Assembly (NCBI GenBank): GCA_945643635.1
Contig: CALZFC010000354.1
Coordinates: 2,120,001-2,184,000, forward strand
DNA: 64,000 nt
DNA from: Allodiplogaster sudhausi
Taxonomy: Eukaryota > Nematoda > Chromadorea > Rhabditida > Diplogasteridae
Direction: 5' to 3'
Under the pieces are notes generated by a model. That model searched no databases and was not told the DNA's origin. It worked only from the letters and a program-made list of their open reading frames with translations. Made by a program: the position numbers and the translations under genes. Positions 24,137 to 35,210 of the stretch are shown in pieces (position 1 is the stretch's first letter; each line of letters starts with the position of its first letter).

Positions 24137-24993
24137 CCCGGGATGCGTAAAAACCGCGTGCGTCGGCGGCACCCTACAGGTTAAACGATTATTGATTGTT
24201 CGAGTGAATTATGGAACGTTTAATTATATTATTGATTGAAAGGATGTAGTGCTATCGATAACTTTTTAACCGTATACATACATGTATTTTTTATATAGTA
24301 AGGAAATAATACGCTAACCTCTTTCAGTTCCCCGCCGGGTACGGCACAATGCTGGTGGAGCTCTTCTAGGGCCAATGGTACTCAGAAAAACCAGGGCAAG
24401 AACACCACGGCGACATGCTCCTTCTTCACCAATGGCGGTAATCGAGAAGGTCAGCATAATAAGTATGTACATACATCGTGGAATTCCTTTAGCTGTTTGC
24501 TGGGAGAGGGTTGCTACTTGTAAGTCATCGATCGATTTAATTTTCGTGTCAGGTTGCACGTCATGCAAGGAGCCCACGACATAAAAAACATGCCCAGACG
24601 GAAAGACGCTGCAACTTAACGCTGCTCAAGCGCTCCACTCATCCTGACACCGGCTGCGGCTTCTACAAATGCGACCGCGGCGGGCAGCTTCATGTCAATA
24701 TTATTATCAATATTAAAATTAATTGATGATATATGTTTTTGAAGATTAACATATAAGTATATATATTATTTTTTTGAAGGCATTTGCATTCAGCGAATGG
24801 CATGACGTCGGCTACGTTAACTGCCTTCACAACATGTACTGGCGTCTAAACTACCAACGCGGCACGGACGGTTCGTTCAGTTTCATTCTTAGTGTATTTT
24901 TAGAGTACTTTTTAGTGTTTAATTTTCTTCCTAATAAAGTGAAAAAGGAATGTTGTTTTATTTGAGACACCCTCCAGCTCACGTGTTCGGTGC
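24137..24993 (+). pseudogene. Six-exon secreted Cys-rich family, copy A (decayed)
   Basis: Exon 1 survives only as its tail at 24137-24179, and exon 2 is unrecognisable. Exon 3 (24370-24449, GQWYS...) has lost 8 bp relative to the other copies. Exon 4 (24553-24693) has TAA in place of a Ser codon (CTSCKEPTT, stop). Exon 5 (24780-24870, AFAFSEWHDVGYVNCLHN) is open. The last exon starts at 24967 (DTLQLTCSVPECI) and runs without a stop into copy B. The family shows conserved Cys positions, an NTT glycosylation site and EWHD..Y..C in exon 5. No known family was recognised. Confidence 0.7.
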
Positions 24994-26157
24994 CTGAATG
25001 CATTACCATGGCCTCTATTCTGGCGGGGTCTGACGTCGCGGGCTGCACCGATGACTGCGTCCGGCTGACCGACTCGGCCCGGTCGTGCCCGCTGATTCCG
25101 GTGGAGAGGTGCATCGGCTCGCACGTTTGCCACTGGACGCATCTGGTCCCGGGATGCGCCATCACCGCACCCTACAGGTTAGACGATTATTCATCGATAG
25201 AGTGAATTATTGGTTGCTCCAATGGATTCGTACCGATGCGATTTGTTTTTAACCGTCTACACACATGTATCTGTTTATATATGTATGGCCAGAAAATAAG
25301 AGGCTCATTCAGTTCGGCGTACCCCTCGATGAGTATCCGTTCTCACTCTACGGCAACATTCTCGTGTGCAAGAAGGCTACTTCTCATACTATTGAGTTTA
25401 TCCAAAATTTGCTCCTACAGCTGTATTTTACAGCAATATTCGCCTTTGTTTGTGAGAAAAAATAATCCATGAGAAAAGCGAAAAGAGAGCTCATCAGGGC
25501 CAATGGTACGCGGAAGACGGCTCGAACCAGGGCGCGAACACCACGGCGACATGCGCCTTCTTCACCGACGGCGGTGCTCGAAAAGGTCAGAATGATGTGT
25601 AGATCGTGGAATCTCTTGAGCTGTTTGCCGATTGTGAAAGAGGTTTTCTACTCGTATGTTATTGATTGATTTAATTTTTGTTCCAGATCTTGCAAGGCGC
25701 CCACGACATCGAAAGCATGCCCGGGCGGGAAGCGCTGCAACACGTCGCTGCTCACTCGCGCCACGCACCCGGACACCGGCTGCAGCATCTACAGATGCAA
25801 CCGCGGGGCGCAGCTTGATGTCAATATTATTATCAATATTTAAAAAAATCAATCTATGATGATATATGTACATATGTTTTTTTTATGATTTACATACAAG
25901 TATATATTTTTTAAGGCATTTGCATTCGACGAATGGCATGACATCGAGTATGTCGACTGCTTTCACAACTGGTTATGGCGTCTGAACAGCATACGCAGCA
26001 CGGACGGTTCGCTATTTTTAGTCTTGTTTTTTTAAAGTTACTTCTTTTGTTTCATTTTCTTCCTTATACAAAAAAAAACGAGAAAAAGGAATGCTATTTG
26101 ATTTCAGACAGCCTCCAGCTCAATTGCTCAGTGCCTGCGTGCGTTCCCATGAGATGA
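24994..26157 (+). pseudogene. Six-exon secreted Cys-rich family, copy B (no signal peptide, decayed)
   Basis: Exon 1 begins directly after copy A's last coding block, without promoter or leader: CITMASILAGSDVAGCTDDC is one open frame. Its end has a 13-bp deletion relative to copy D (25177 donor). Exons follow at 25313-25375 (its donor is GC where other copies have GT), 25498-25585 (DGSNQGANTTATCAFFTDGG), 25687-25819 (7-bp deletion at the acceptor side shifts the frame), 25916-26006 and 26108-26157 (DSLQLNCSVPACVPMR, stop). Exons 3, 5 and 6 are open, and the frameshifts make a full product unlikely. Confidence 0.72.
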
Positions 26158-26419
26158 CGTGTGGCTTGATGAAAAATGAATTTTGAAATTATCTGACTCT
26201 TCCTCGACTTTTAAATCAATAAATACTCGGTATCGGTTTTCTTTTGTGCGACACGAAATAAAGCATTCGCTTTTGAACATAATCTTATTAGCAAAGAAAA
26301 TAAAGGATAACTATAGAGAAAGAGAAATTCTTGTTGTTAGACACGGATGTTATAGAAAGAAAGAATTAAAGAAGTATGAATTAAAAGGAATAAAAGAAAA
26401 GTTCTAATTTTATAGCATC

Positions 26420-26640
26420 GTCTGAAAACAGAATGTCTTTTATTAGATGCCATTGCTGAATGGTCAAGATTCCGTCGGCTGTTCCCAAGTCCGCAAGCTT
26501 GAGGAATTCTTGAATAGCTTGATTGACCGCGGCTGTCTGATCCCTTACTCCCAATGCGAGGCACCCTTGATATAGACGCAGCGGCCATGGTGGAAAGCTA
26601 CAGCTGAAGGCGCCGTGGGAGCAGCTGGGAAATACTAAAT
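26420..26640 (-). pseudogene. Epoxide hydrolase last-exon relic (47.2-kb-gene type), module B
   Basis: The minus strand reads GRCVYIKGASHW, then a stop where the intact gene has VQQD, then frames resembling the C terminus (VNQ.IQ.FL). It covers only the catalytic-histidine region and tail. The upstream flank (ATAAAGCATTC..CTTTTGAA at about 26260) is shared with the other modules at 29607 and 39522. Confidence 0.7.
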
Positions 26641-26754
26641 AAAATTAAGATACTTATTTGGGTAGGCAGGGTGATTGGGCATCAGTCACAATGGCAGTAC
26701 AGCTTATACCAGAAATATCGGTAAGGCACTCGGTTACACTATAATTAAATATAT

Positions 26755-27150
26755 AAAACTTATGACAGCATGCAAATAAAGGAAAATGTGCATAATCTAT
26801 CCTATTATTTGTTGAACTCGATTGGCCACGTCCGGCCTGTCCAGCTGCAGCCGGTGAGAAGTGACCTGAACAATTCTTGAGAATTATCGTTCAGCCTTCA
26901 GAGCCAGGTATTGTCGGCGAAGAGTGAAGCCGTCCTAGAAAATATAAGGATGGATATTGCATGATGCGCGATAAGACTCGAATGACATATTTATCGGTCT
27001 TTACTTTTTCAGCTTACATTCTACTTTAACGAAAATAGAAATAATTGTGACAGTCTCTTACTGAATCTCAGTAAGTGGAAAAAGATGATTGACAATCAGA
27101 AGGCGTAATACGAAAGATGCGCGGTGGCTCTGCACGCGGTCACGCTTATT
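26755..27150. repeat. Duplicated module, left part (copy C)
   Basis: 26820-26950 matches the 3' exon of the 50.9-kb epoxide hydrolase gene, including left-flank ATGACAGCATGCAA also found beside the intact gene at 50820. 27050-27150 matches the LSEWKK relic. The following roughly 700 bp (27150-27840) resembles the segment before copies A and D. Confidence 0.6.
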
Positions 27151-27845
27151 CGCCAATGGGATGGGAAATAGTGACCACGCCAAAGAAACGGACTTCGGCA
27201 AAGAAAGTTCGGCAAAATGGAAAAGCAAGAAAGACGTAGAAATGTACTGAAAGAAGTAAGAGAAATGCAAGAGAAGAAGACATACATACTATGAACTCTC
27301 GGCGAAGTAAAAAGGTTCAGTACCCGAAGTATAGTGTGACCGGGTTGACGGGATATCATATCATGGGACAAGGCAGAAATACGGTGAGTAGAAGAGAAAC
27401 GAAATGAAGGTAGCGCAGAAATTTGTATCAACTCTGTGTTTAATTCATTGGATGTGAGGTTCAGCGGACAAATTTCAATGTAAAAGTAATAACTAAATCT
27501 AAATTGATGAGTTCAACATCGAGCAAGTGCGATTCGTTGCAAACCCTGTTGGAAGGCAAAGCATAGAAAAAGCGTGCACCCATATGTAACTGTGTCCAGT
27601 GTAGAGGCACTATAAAGAGGCACAGGAGTAAAAACAATTCTCCCCATCCTCCAACAGTTTCTCCCAACAGTACTTTATTCTTGACTTGTCTAACATTTAT
27701 TAGAAGGCTCGATAATGGTCATTTCTCCTGATCATCTATTGCCATTCATTAGGTCAACTTATTTTGAAAATAACATTAAAACTTATGTTACCGAGCTCGT
27801 GTGCGCATAATAATTGTTGAATTTAAAGATATTTAGTCTTCGAGG

Positions 27846-29067
27846 ATGCATCTTCTGATGCTGGCTGCGCTTCTCTCTTTTTCTGTCGTCCCCACATCGG
27901 CCGCTATTCTGGTTGCGTCCGACATCACGGGCTGCACGGACGACTGCGTCCGGCTGACCGACTCGGCCATGCGTGCCCGCCGGTTCCGGTGCAAAGATGC
28001 GTCGGCTCGTTCATTCGCCACTGGAGTCATCATGTTCCGGGATGCGCCATCACCGCTTGCATCAGCGGCACCCTAGTGGTTAGCCGATTATTGATTGATC
28101 TAGGAGTGAATTATTGATCGATCAATTAAATTATTAATCGAACAGATGGATTGGTATCGATGAGATTTTGACCGTAAACATGCCTATATTCTATACCAAT
28201 GTATGTACTACATACATATGTATATCGCGAGGAAATAAGAGGCTACTTCAGTACGGCGCGCCCATCGCTCAGTCTCCATTCTCACGCTACGGCTCCAGGC
28301 TGTTGTTCAAAAAGGTTACTTCTCTTACAAGTTAAGCAAAAATTTGAAAATTTCGAAAAATTGCTGCTACAATTGTATTTTACAGCGATATTCGCTCTAA
28401 TTTGCAAATTGTAAGCAATGAATAACACACTCGAATAGAGCGATCCTCTAGGACGAATGGTATGAGGAAAACGGCTTGAGCATGGGCGCAAACACCACGG
28501 CGTCATGCTCCTTCTACACCACCGGCTGTGAACGAGAAGGTCAGAATGATATGAAGATCGTGGACATTTTTGAATTTTTGCTGTGAGGGGCGGCCACTTG
28601 TAATTAATGGATTAATTTCATTTTCGTGCCAGGTTGCACGTAATGCAAGGAGCCCAAGACATCAAAAGCATGCCCGGACGGAAAACGCTGCAACTTAACG
28701 CTGCTCAAGCGCGCCACGCACCCAGACACCGGCTGCGGCATCTACAAATGCGAACGCGGCGGACAGCTTCATGTCAATATTGATAATGATATATGTTTTT
28801 TTCAAAGATTTATATACAATGTATGTATTATTTGAAGGCATTTGCATTCGACGAATGGCACGACGTCGACTACGTCGACTGCCTCCACAACTGGTACTGG
28901 CGTCTGAACAGCCTACGCGTCATCAAGGACGGTTCGTTCAGTTTGATTTTTGGTGTACTTCTTTAATGTTTCATTTTCTTCTTATGGAAATAAAGAGAAA
29001 AAGAATGCTATATTCAGACACCCTCCAGCTCACGTGCCCGGTGCCTAAGTGCATTCCCATGAGATGA
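27846..29067 (+). pseudogene. Six-exon secreted Cys-rich family, copy C (decayed)
   Basis: Exons 27846-28078, 28252-28314, 28452-28539, 28633-28772, 28838-28931 and 29018-29067. Exon 1 starts with a clear signal peptide (MHLLMLAALLSFSVVPTSAA) and GCTDDCVRLTDSA, then shifts frame after DSA. Exon 2 has Phe where the others have Cys (LLFKK). Exon 4 reads GCT then TAA instead of TCA. Exon 5 (FDEWHDVDYVDCLHNWYW) and exon 6 (DTLQLTCPVPKCIPMR, stop) are intact. All splice sites keep GT/AG. Confidence 0.75.
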
Positions 29068-29635
29068 CGTGTGGCTTGATGACAATGAAAAATGAACTTT
29101 GAAATTATATGATTCGTGCTCGACTTCTTAAAGGAAGTATCCGACGAAAGAATACCGCATCTAATAAAATTACGTTCCAAACTGTGCTAAACTACCAACT
29201 GGATGAGCCTTTTTTGAGCGCCCGCTACAAAATTTCAAATATGAAACGTATGTGTATCTAACCTCTCTCGACTTCTTTCATTGTCTCGCTTTTCTCTAAC
29301 GTCTGTATCTCTCATCCCTTGGTGAAAATGGGGTGCTATGTGGGCAAGACGGTCAGAGACTGCCTCTTCTTCCCACCCGTTGGCACTCCTTGCTTGGATT
29401 TGAGCATACACCGAGTGCATCGACAGAGACGTTTTCTACCGTATTCCAAAGAACAAATGCAAATTTCTGGCTAAATACTGACTTTCGTAAAGCGGGATCA
29501 CCTCTAATCGATCTTTTAGGCCAGACTTGGACATATAGGAATATAAAAGAAGAAGTTATTTTTTCGTCGGATACTTCCTTTAAGTGAATAAATATTTAGT
29601 ACTGAATAAATCATTAACTTTTGAATATCATCGAG

Positions 29636-29639
29636 TTAA
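29636..29639. other. Left TTAA target-site duplication
   Basis: TTAA immediately before the left terminal inverted repeat, inside flank homologous to 39522-39560. Confidence 0.85.
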
Positions 29640-29980
29640 AGGAGGGCGATCACCGAAAAGTCATTGACGTTATACGAAACATCTTTGGTATTTTCGAATA
29701 CTCTCGGGCATGCAGAAAAGAAAATGTACATGAAAAAGCACTAAAAACTTCCATATTCAAGAATACATGTACTTGAAAGTGCAAATTTTGAATGAATTTG
29801 TGATTGGTGTGTCTAGTACTCGTCGGCACAATCGACAGCTTTACGGCCACGGACCCATCGCGGGATGATTAAATTTACCAATATTTCAAGACCTTTTTGT
29901 TGTATGCTTTACCACCTGTCTTGTGTTTATTTTTTCGTATAAAGATGTAATTCACATTTGTGTCGTTGTTTTGACAGTTT

Positions 29981-30650
29981 CATGGGTGATTGGATGTTTG
30001 ATCCGTCCCGCGAAAGGACGCTTGCCACAAGGGCAGCTGTTATAGCTGCTAAGGAGGAAGCAAAGAAAAGAAGCAGCATTTTTCGTGGAGATGCTATGCA
30101 ATCTGAAGGCTGTAGCTGCGGTTGCTGTGATGTCAGCGAGAATGGGTACTGCTGCCTCCGACTAGCTGAGACAGCTCAGCTGAGAAAGGAAGGCCAGCGG
30201 CTGCGAGACGGAATGAAGAAGATGGGTTGGCTCGAGGATCTTTGCATCACTTCACAGAAGTGGTTCACTTCGCTTGTTCTCGACGAAAAGGTTAATTGTA
30301 GACGAGGAAAATATACTAAATATATATTCAAATGTCTTCTAACAGGCTGCTGATGCAGCAGCATCTGTCTATTCCGCTATCAAGGGAGGAGAGCAATACG
30401 AAGCCAATGCGTATAAGCTTTTTTTCTTTATATCTCACTGCAAAGGAAAACTATTCTGTCACTCAGCCATCTACGATACGGTGCCTATCGTCGCTTCATG
30501 GCAAAGACGCTCGGGCGAATCGGATCGGGAGTTCGCCTTGAGCTCCCTCGCTGTGTCACTCAGAAGATCCGCTCGACCTGACCTTCGCCTAGCTACAAGG
30601 ACTTCGAATGCGGCTCTGGAATTGTTCCTAATGATTCTGATGATGAGTAA
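29981..30650 (+). pseudogene. Transposon ORF1: P2X7 C-terminal (ballast)-like zinc domain
   Basis: Exons 29981-30290, 30346-30410 and 30467-30581 or 30650, all in phase. The first exon has a basic coiled region and the Cys cluster GCSCGCCDVSENGYCC, then CITSQKWFTSLVLDEK. The third reads YGAYRRFMAKTLGRIGSGVR and LELPRCVTQKIRST. These match, in order, the C.C..C...CC, CIT..F, AYR.F..W..G.LG and P.C....IR..FP..G.Y.GF blocks of the P2X7 C-terminal domain family. A TGA at 30579-30581 replaces the expected aromatic, and the same frame continues PSPSYKDFECGSG to TAA at 30648-30650. No P2X channel part is present. The protein's role in transposition is unknown; it may be a zinc-binding accessory or a captured gene. 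Confidence 0.72.
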
Positions 30651-30740
30651 ATGATAAACATATGCTGACCCACGCTTTGGCAAATAAATTGTATGATCAT
30701 TTTCACCATATCGCCGAATATGAACACGCAAATATGACAT

Positions 30741-32487
30741 TTGATGTTGGCAGATGGTACGGAACAATCACACCTGTGTTTGTTGCAAGAAGCTTCAGCG
30801 CCAGGATATGTCGTACGTTTTACAGAGAGCAAGGCTGATCAGCTTGAATGGATCATACGCATTTCAGGTATAGTACCCATTTTTCATAAATTTTCAGCAT
30901 CCCTGTTATGCTAACAGACAAAATTTTTGAGCTAGCGAAGAGCAACAAGCAGCTTTTGTCAAGCAATTCTCTAAGCCTGGGATCCATTTCCTTTGTGCGG
31001 AACACTTTGCCAAGAATGATCTTGTTTGGGAGAATGGAAGGTGCTTCCGTTCTAAAACTGGATACCCGATAAGACAGGTTGCTTTATCTTCGCAATAAAA
31101 CAAAAAAATTAAAATCAACGAAACATTATAAGAGGGCTATTCTCAACACTCCGCCTCCTCTTGATGCTCCGGCTGCGGAACCCAAAGTGGCCGCCTCTCC
31201 TCGCCCACTAGGTGTGGGTAGAAGGACCCGCAACAAAGAAGCATGGCGAGCTGCTCTCGAGAAGGCGTCCAGTCACTCGGCTTCTGCTCCCTCACGCCCT
31301 CACGTTGTCGCGCAACTCTGCTCACTGGAAGCATCACTTGTAAGGAAAGTACTTATTACTATTACAGTAAGGTATTTAATATAAACTAACAATCCATTTA
31401 TTTATTATTTATCACTTTTTATTATTTTATTTTTTTATTTATATTTATTTTTATTTACTTATATTTATTTATATTTATATTTATTTTTTATTTTTATTTA
31501 TTTTATTTTTTCAGATTAATTTGTTTTCATGGCATGATTAGTCATACATTTTTTAAGATGAAGAAACGACGCCCCTCTGATCCGGAGTGGCTTCCACCCG
31601 AAGAAGGAGAGAAGGAAAACGAAAATAGGGATGTCAAAATAGAAAATAAGACCGAGAAGGATAGATTGAGAGACGAAGCAAGGAGAACAATGGAAGAGAA
31701 GAAGAAGGAATCACCGTATTTTCTTTGCGAAAAGGAGCAGCTTGAGTTGCTTCTAAAAGACTGCCCCTTTTGTTCACAAGCTAGTTGCATAGTCAAATGC
31801 AGCTACATTGGTGCTGCACTCGCAGCGGAGGCAGTGTACCAAACGCCTGGCTGCAATTGGCGTAAGAGTTTTCGCAGCTCCAGAATGATGCCCACAGCAG
31901 ATGGTGGCAGTGGAGGATTCCAACTCCCACTACTAAACCTAGACCTCGTATCCTCTGCTACTTCAACTGGAAACGGATTCAAGGGAAGTTGTATAAGGAA
32001 GAGCAATAGAAAGAAAGTTATTACTGTTCAACAATTCAGAAGCTTCAAGGACTCTTCAATGCTCTTGGCTGCGCGTTTGTCTCACAAGCGACCTTCTATC
32101 GTTTGAAAAGACGGTACGCCCATGTCGCAGTAAAGCAAGTATACAGTGCGCAAAACGATGAAGTCTATGCCATCGTCAAAGACAAGTTTCGAGAGGTTTG
32201 TTAGGCTTTCTATTCAAAAATACAAATTTAATAACAACGATGAATTAGGGATCTTCTATTCACCTGGCTGGAGATATGCAATTTGACAGTCGTGGTTACT
32301 CAGCTAAGATAGGCCGCTACTTCGTGCTAGAGCATATCACCGGCTTCCTTCTTGAATTTGTAATAATACACTCCTCGGAAACAGAAGGTCAATAGCTAGT
32401 TCATGTTTTTCAGCTAGATGGTAGAGACAGAGAGAAAGGAGAAAGAGAGAGAGAGAGAGAGAGGAGAAAGAGAAAGAAAGAAAACGG

Positions 32488-32518
<31 letters not shown>

Positions 32519-33912
32519 CGAGACGAGACGAGAGAAACAAGGATCACGCTTTTCATCACGCTTAGGTGTGAGTGGAAGAATGGAGCAACGGGGCTGCAAG
32601 ATTGGACTTGAGAAGGTGCTAGCGAAGCTGAACTCAGAAGCTCAGAATCCAATTTCCACTTTCACTACCGACCGTAGCAAGAGTATCACAACCCTGATGA
32701 GAAATCAATTCCCGCTGATAATACACAAATTTGACGCATGGCATTTTCTCCGCAATATTCAACTTGCCCTATTGGAGGTTATATCAATCTAAAAACTAAC
32801 TAAGTTTACAATAGTAAATTTTTAGGCTGGAAAGTTGAAGCGAATGCAAGTCGCTCGTGATTGGATTAGATCTGTCTACAACCACGCATATTTCGCAATC
32901 TACAATAGCGGTGGCTACGGAGAACTTGCGCAAGAGATGTTCAGATCCCTTCAATATCATCTCAAAGGAGTGCACGAATGGCAGGATGTAGAAGATTATA
33001 TATAAATTCTCTATATTATTGACATTAATAATTTCAGGACCAAGATTTCTCTAAGCACAAGAGATGCAGACATGGGCCACGCAATCCTAGCGAACCCGTC
33101 TACTTGCGGCCAGATGATGAAGTTACTCGATTTGCATACAAGAAGCTATGCAACATAATGCTTACCGAGAGCCGTCTTCGAGACATTCAGCAGGTTATCT
33201 CTTACATATGTTAGCAATCTAGAAAAAAAGTCGGAATATAATACTAAGGTTTCCCCTTACTCGTCAACTTCCCGAGTTGAGTCTGCAAATTCTTTGGCTT
33301 CCAAGTATGCTCCCAAAGAAGCGTACTTCAGCAAAGACAGCCATGAGGTATTCATTGATCTAATTGACTACTGGGAATTATTTTCACAACGTAATATAGC
33401 AAGCTAATCAGATGAGAATTTGCCCAGATTTGACAGCCAAACAAATAGGAAAGCAGGTGTCTTCAATGATGACATGCATCCACTGGAACCACTTACGGAT
33501 GAAGGAGCTAAAGGGTGAAAGGCCACAGATTGGAACGAAGTCTTACTTCAACAAGACGTCAAAGAAGAAATGTTCAAGGAAGGTAAAGATATAATTCATT
33601 TTGTGCAATAGTTAGTAATTGAGATAAATTCAGCTCTACGCGAAAGTCGATTTGGACTTTCGCAGTGAGATTGTTCAACGAGCTCGCGCGGTGCGACTGA
33701 ACAGCAAAAGCCGAAGAAAATAGCAGGATGACGAACAAGAGGAAGATCGCGGGCAGCAGCAAGGACAACAGTTCACCAGGCACAAAGGAGATGCCAACCT
33801 GGAGGAGGAAGAAGACGGCTCCGACGATGGCGCTGATCCAGGGGATGACGACCTGCTTCTCAGAGGGGCGGCCGCCTTCGATGCCGTTGAAAACGGCGAG
33901 TTCTCCGCATAG
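30741..33912 (+). pseudogene. Transposon ORF2: THAP-domain DDE transposase, Kolobok type
   Basis: Multi-exon. The THAP region spans 30741-31078: CVCCKK and YVVRFTESKADQLEWIIRIS lie in different frames, then IHFLCAEHFAKNDLVW. A basic linker follows (31087-31345), then a charged segment from 31555 with CPFCSQASC. The catalytic core has GDMQFDSRGYSAK (first Asp, near 32280), TTDRSKSITTLMR then HKFDAWHFLRNI (second Asp, near 32670) and STSRVESANSLASKYAPK (Glu, near 33280), then TCIHWNHLRMKELKGERP. One TAG interrupts the core upstream of the first Asp (near 32010) and another lies at 33721-33723. Beyond it the same frame continues as an acidic tail (DDEQEEDRGQQQGQQ, LEEEEDGSDDGADPGDDDLL) to TAG at 33910-33912. 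Homology is strong by motif; this copy is probably inactive. Confidence 0.75.
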
Positions 33913-34022
33913 AAATATGAGTATGAACAAAAAGAATATCTAAGCGGATGGTATATTTATGGTGCATATTCGTCGCTATGCAGACATAAAAAAAATAAGG
34001 AGCAATTGTGAAAGTGGTAGCT

Positions 34023-34140
34023 AATTTATTCTTCTGGTGCGAACCTTGATGAGGTGCGAGAAGCCACCGAGCCGTTGGTAGAAGGTGTGCTTCTCGCTTC
34101 GGCTCATTCCGACCGACAAACGCTTCTTCTTTAACCTGCC
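34023..34140 (-). other. Possible small exon inside the transposon right end
   Basis: After TTTAGGCAG the minus strand reads LKKKRLSVGMSRSEKHTFYQ, RLGGFSHLIKVRTRRIN and a stop. It is basic and coding-like, but no partner exon was found before the transposon end. It may be a remnant of captured host sequence. Confidence 0.2.
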
Positions 34141-34503
34141 TAAACATAAAAGAAATAAGCACATTAGAAAATCACCATTCGAATCGCAGAAAAGTCAATT
34201 TCTTAAATCTAATGATAAGTCTAGCATCACAACAACAAGGTATCTCTTGAAATGTAGAATGGGGAAAAGCTAATGCAATTACTCCTCTGAATATTCAACA
34301 ATAAACTGAAAAAAATACGCAAAACATCATCAAATAGGTGAAACAGCAATGACAACCCGCTTCAAAAAAAAACCCGCGCACACACATTTCGAAACATCGG
34401 CATCCCTTAGCTACCGTACATTTTTGAGTAATTAAATATAATTCCGTTCGAAATATTTGCACGTTTGAATATGCATTACTGTATTTTCGGTGATCGCCCT
34501 TCT

Positions 34504-34507
34504 TTAA
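34504..34507. other. Right TTAA target-site duplication
   Basis: TTAA immediately after the right terminal inverted repeat. The following CAACGTAAATTAAGCAAAAC matches CAAAGTAAATTTAGCATAAC after the single TTAA in the empty-site copy near 39555. Confidence 0.85.
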
Positions 34508-34536
34508 CAACGTAAATTAAGCAAAACCATTGAGTA

Positions 34537-34795
34537 TTATTTAGGCTCGGATGTTTGAGAAAGAAAGAAAGGAGAAAATAAACACATAAATTTCTTGTCC
34601 TTCCTTAAGGAATGCTTGAATAGTTTGATTGACCGCGGTTGGCATATCCTGCTGAACCCAATGCGAGTTGCCCTTGATGTAGACGCAGCGGCCATCGCGG
34701 CAAGCTTCGGCCGAGAGGGCGCCGAGCTCACGCATCAGGTACACGTCGCCGTCGCCCCACACCACAAGCGTCTTCGGCTGAAATTGTTTTTGTTC
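34537..34795 (-). pseudogene. Epoxide hydrolase last-exon relic (47.2-kb-gene type), module C
   Basis: The minus strand reads [40 protein letters not shown] and QQDMPTAVNQTIQAFLKE, very close to the last exon of the 47.2-49.7 kb gene. It keeps the acid (GDGD) and histidine (SHW) positions but has no stop at the usual place, and upstream exons are absent. It is the right half of module C, cut off from it by the transposon. Confidence 0.8.
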
Positions 34796-35056
34796 GAGCG
34801 TAATTGTTGTATCTCTAATTGTTCCATTCTTCTATGTACATCACAAATTTATCGTCAAAAATTCAACAACTTCTTTAACATATTTTTTTCTCTCATGTGC
34901 TGCTCGAATGCTTCGCGGCGTCTTCCCTCAGAAGAGAGCACGAGAAGTCGGAGAAGTGCTTCTTCATTCGATCAACTGCATTCGCTAGGTAAAATGAGGA
35001 AAACAGGCTCTTCAAAGATGGCAAAAGACATTGAAACTGTGCAGAAATAGTATTTA

Positions 35057-35210
35057 AGTAAATGAATGACCATCATCAAAGAGAAAGTTTGCGCCAACTT
35101 GCATTCTCATTCCTGAACATGCCCGACGGGCTAAATGTGACGTTTGCCGCGGCGTCCTCCGAGCGCTTTAATCCCATCCGACTCTATGGCGCCATCGATA
35201 ACTAACGCCG
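35057..35210 (+). other. Unrecognised short open frame
   Basis: A 47-codon frame starting MNDHHQRESLRQLAFSF and ending SERFNPIRLYGAIDN looks coding-like in composition but has no identifiable family and no splice context. Confidence 0.2.

Larger units (their letters stand above)
29640..34503 (+). mobile_element. Kolobok-type DNA transposon, 4,864 bp
   Basis: Terminal inverted repeats are AGGAGGGCGATCACCGAAAA (29640-29659) and its near-exact complement at 34484-34503 (19 of 20 match). Both ends are flanked by TTAA (29636-29639 and 34504-34507). The related module at 39522-39580 carries one TTAA with both flanks joined, an empty site. TTAA duplication plus a THAP-domain transposase is the established signature of the Kolobok superfamily. 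Two ORF systems are present, both plus strand: a P2X7-C-terminal-like protein (29981-30650) and THAP plus DDE transposase (30741-33912). Several stops and at least one frameshift suggest this copy is no longer autonomous. The element splits module C from its epoxide hydrolase relic at 34537. Confidence 0.88.

Noticed and set aside
29981..30650. A P2X ion-channel gene.
   Set aside because: No channel ectodomain or helices are present; only the C-terminal-type zinc domain lies between the transposon ends.
33574..33930. A hydrophobic multi-helix protein on the minus strand.
   Set aside because: It is the complement of the transposase's acidic Asp/Glu tail, which continues the plus-strand frame; acidic codons read backwards give Leu/Ile/Val/Phe.
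29640..34503. piggyBac element (because of the TTAA duplication).
   Set aside because: The transposase has a THAP domain and Kolobok-type motifs (DSRG.SAK, TTDRS, FDAWH), not the piggyBac core.
34900..35210. Similarity between ECFAASSLRE (34910) and FAAASSERF (35150) as a repeated domain.
   Set aside because: Only six to eight residues, in low-information composition; likely chance.
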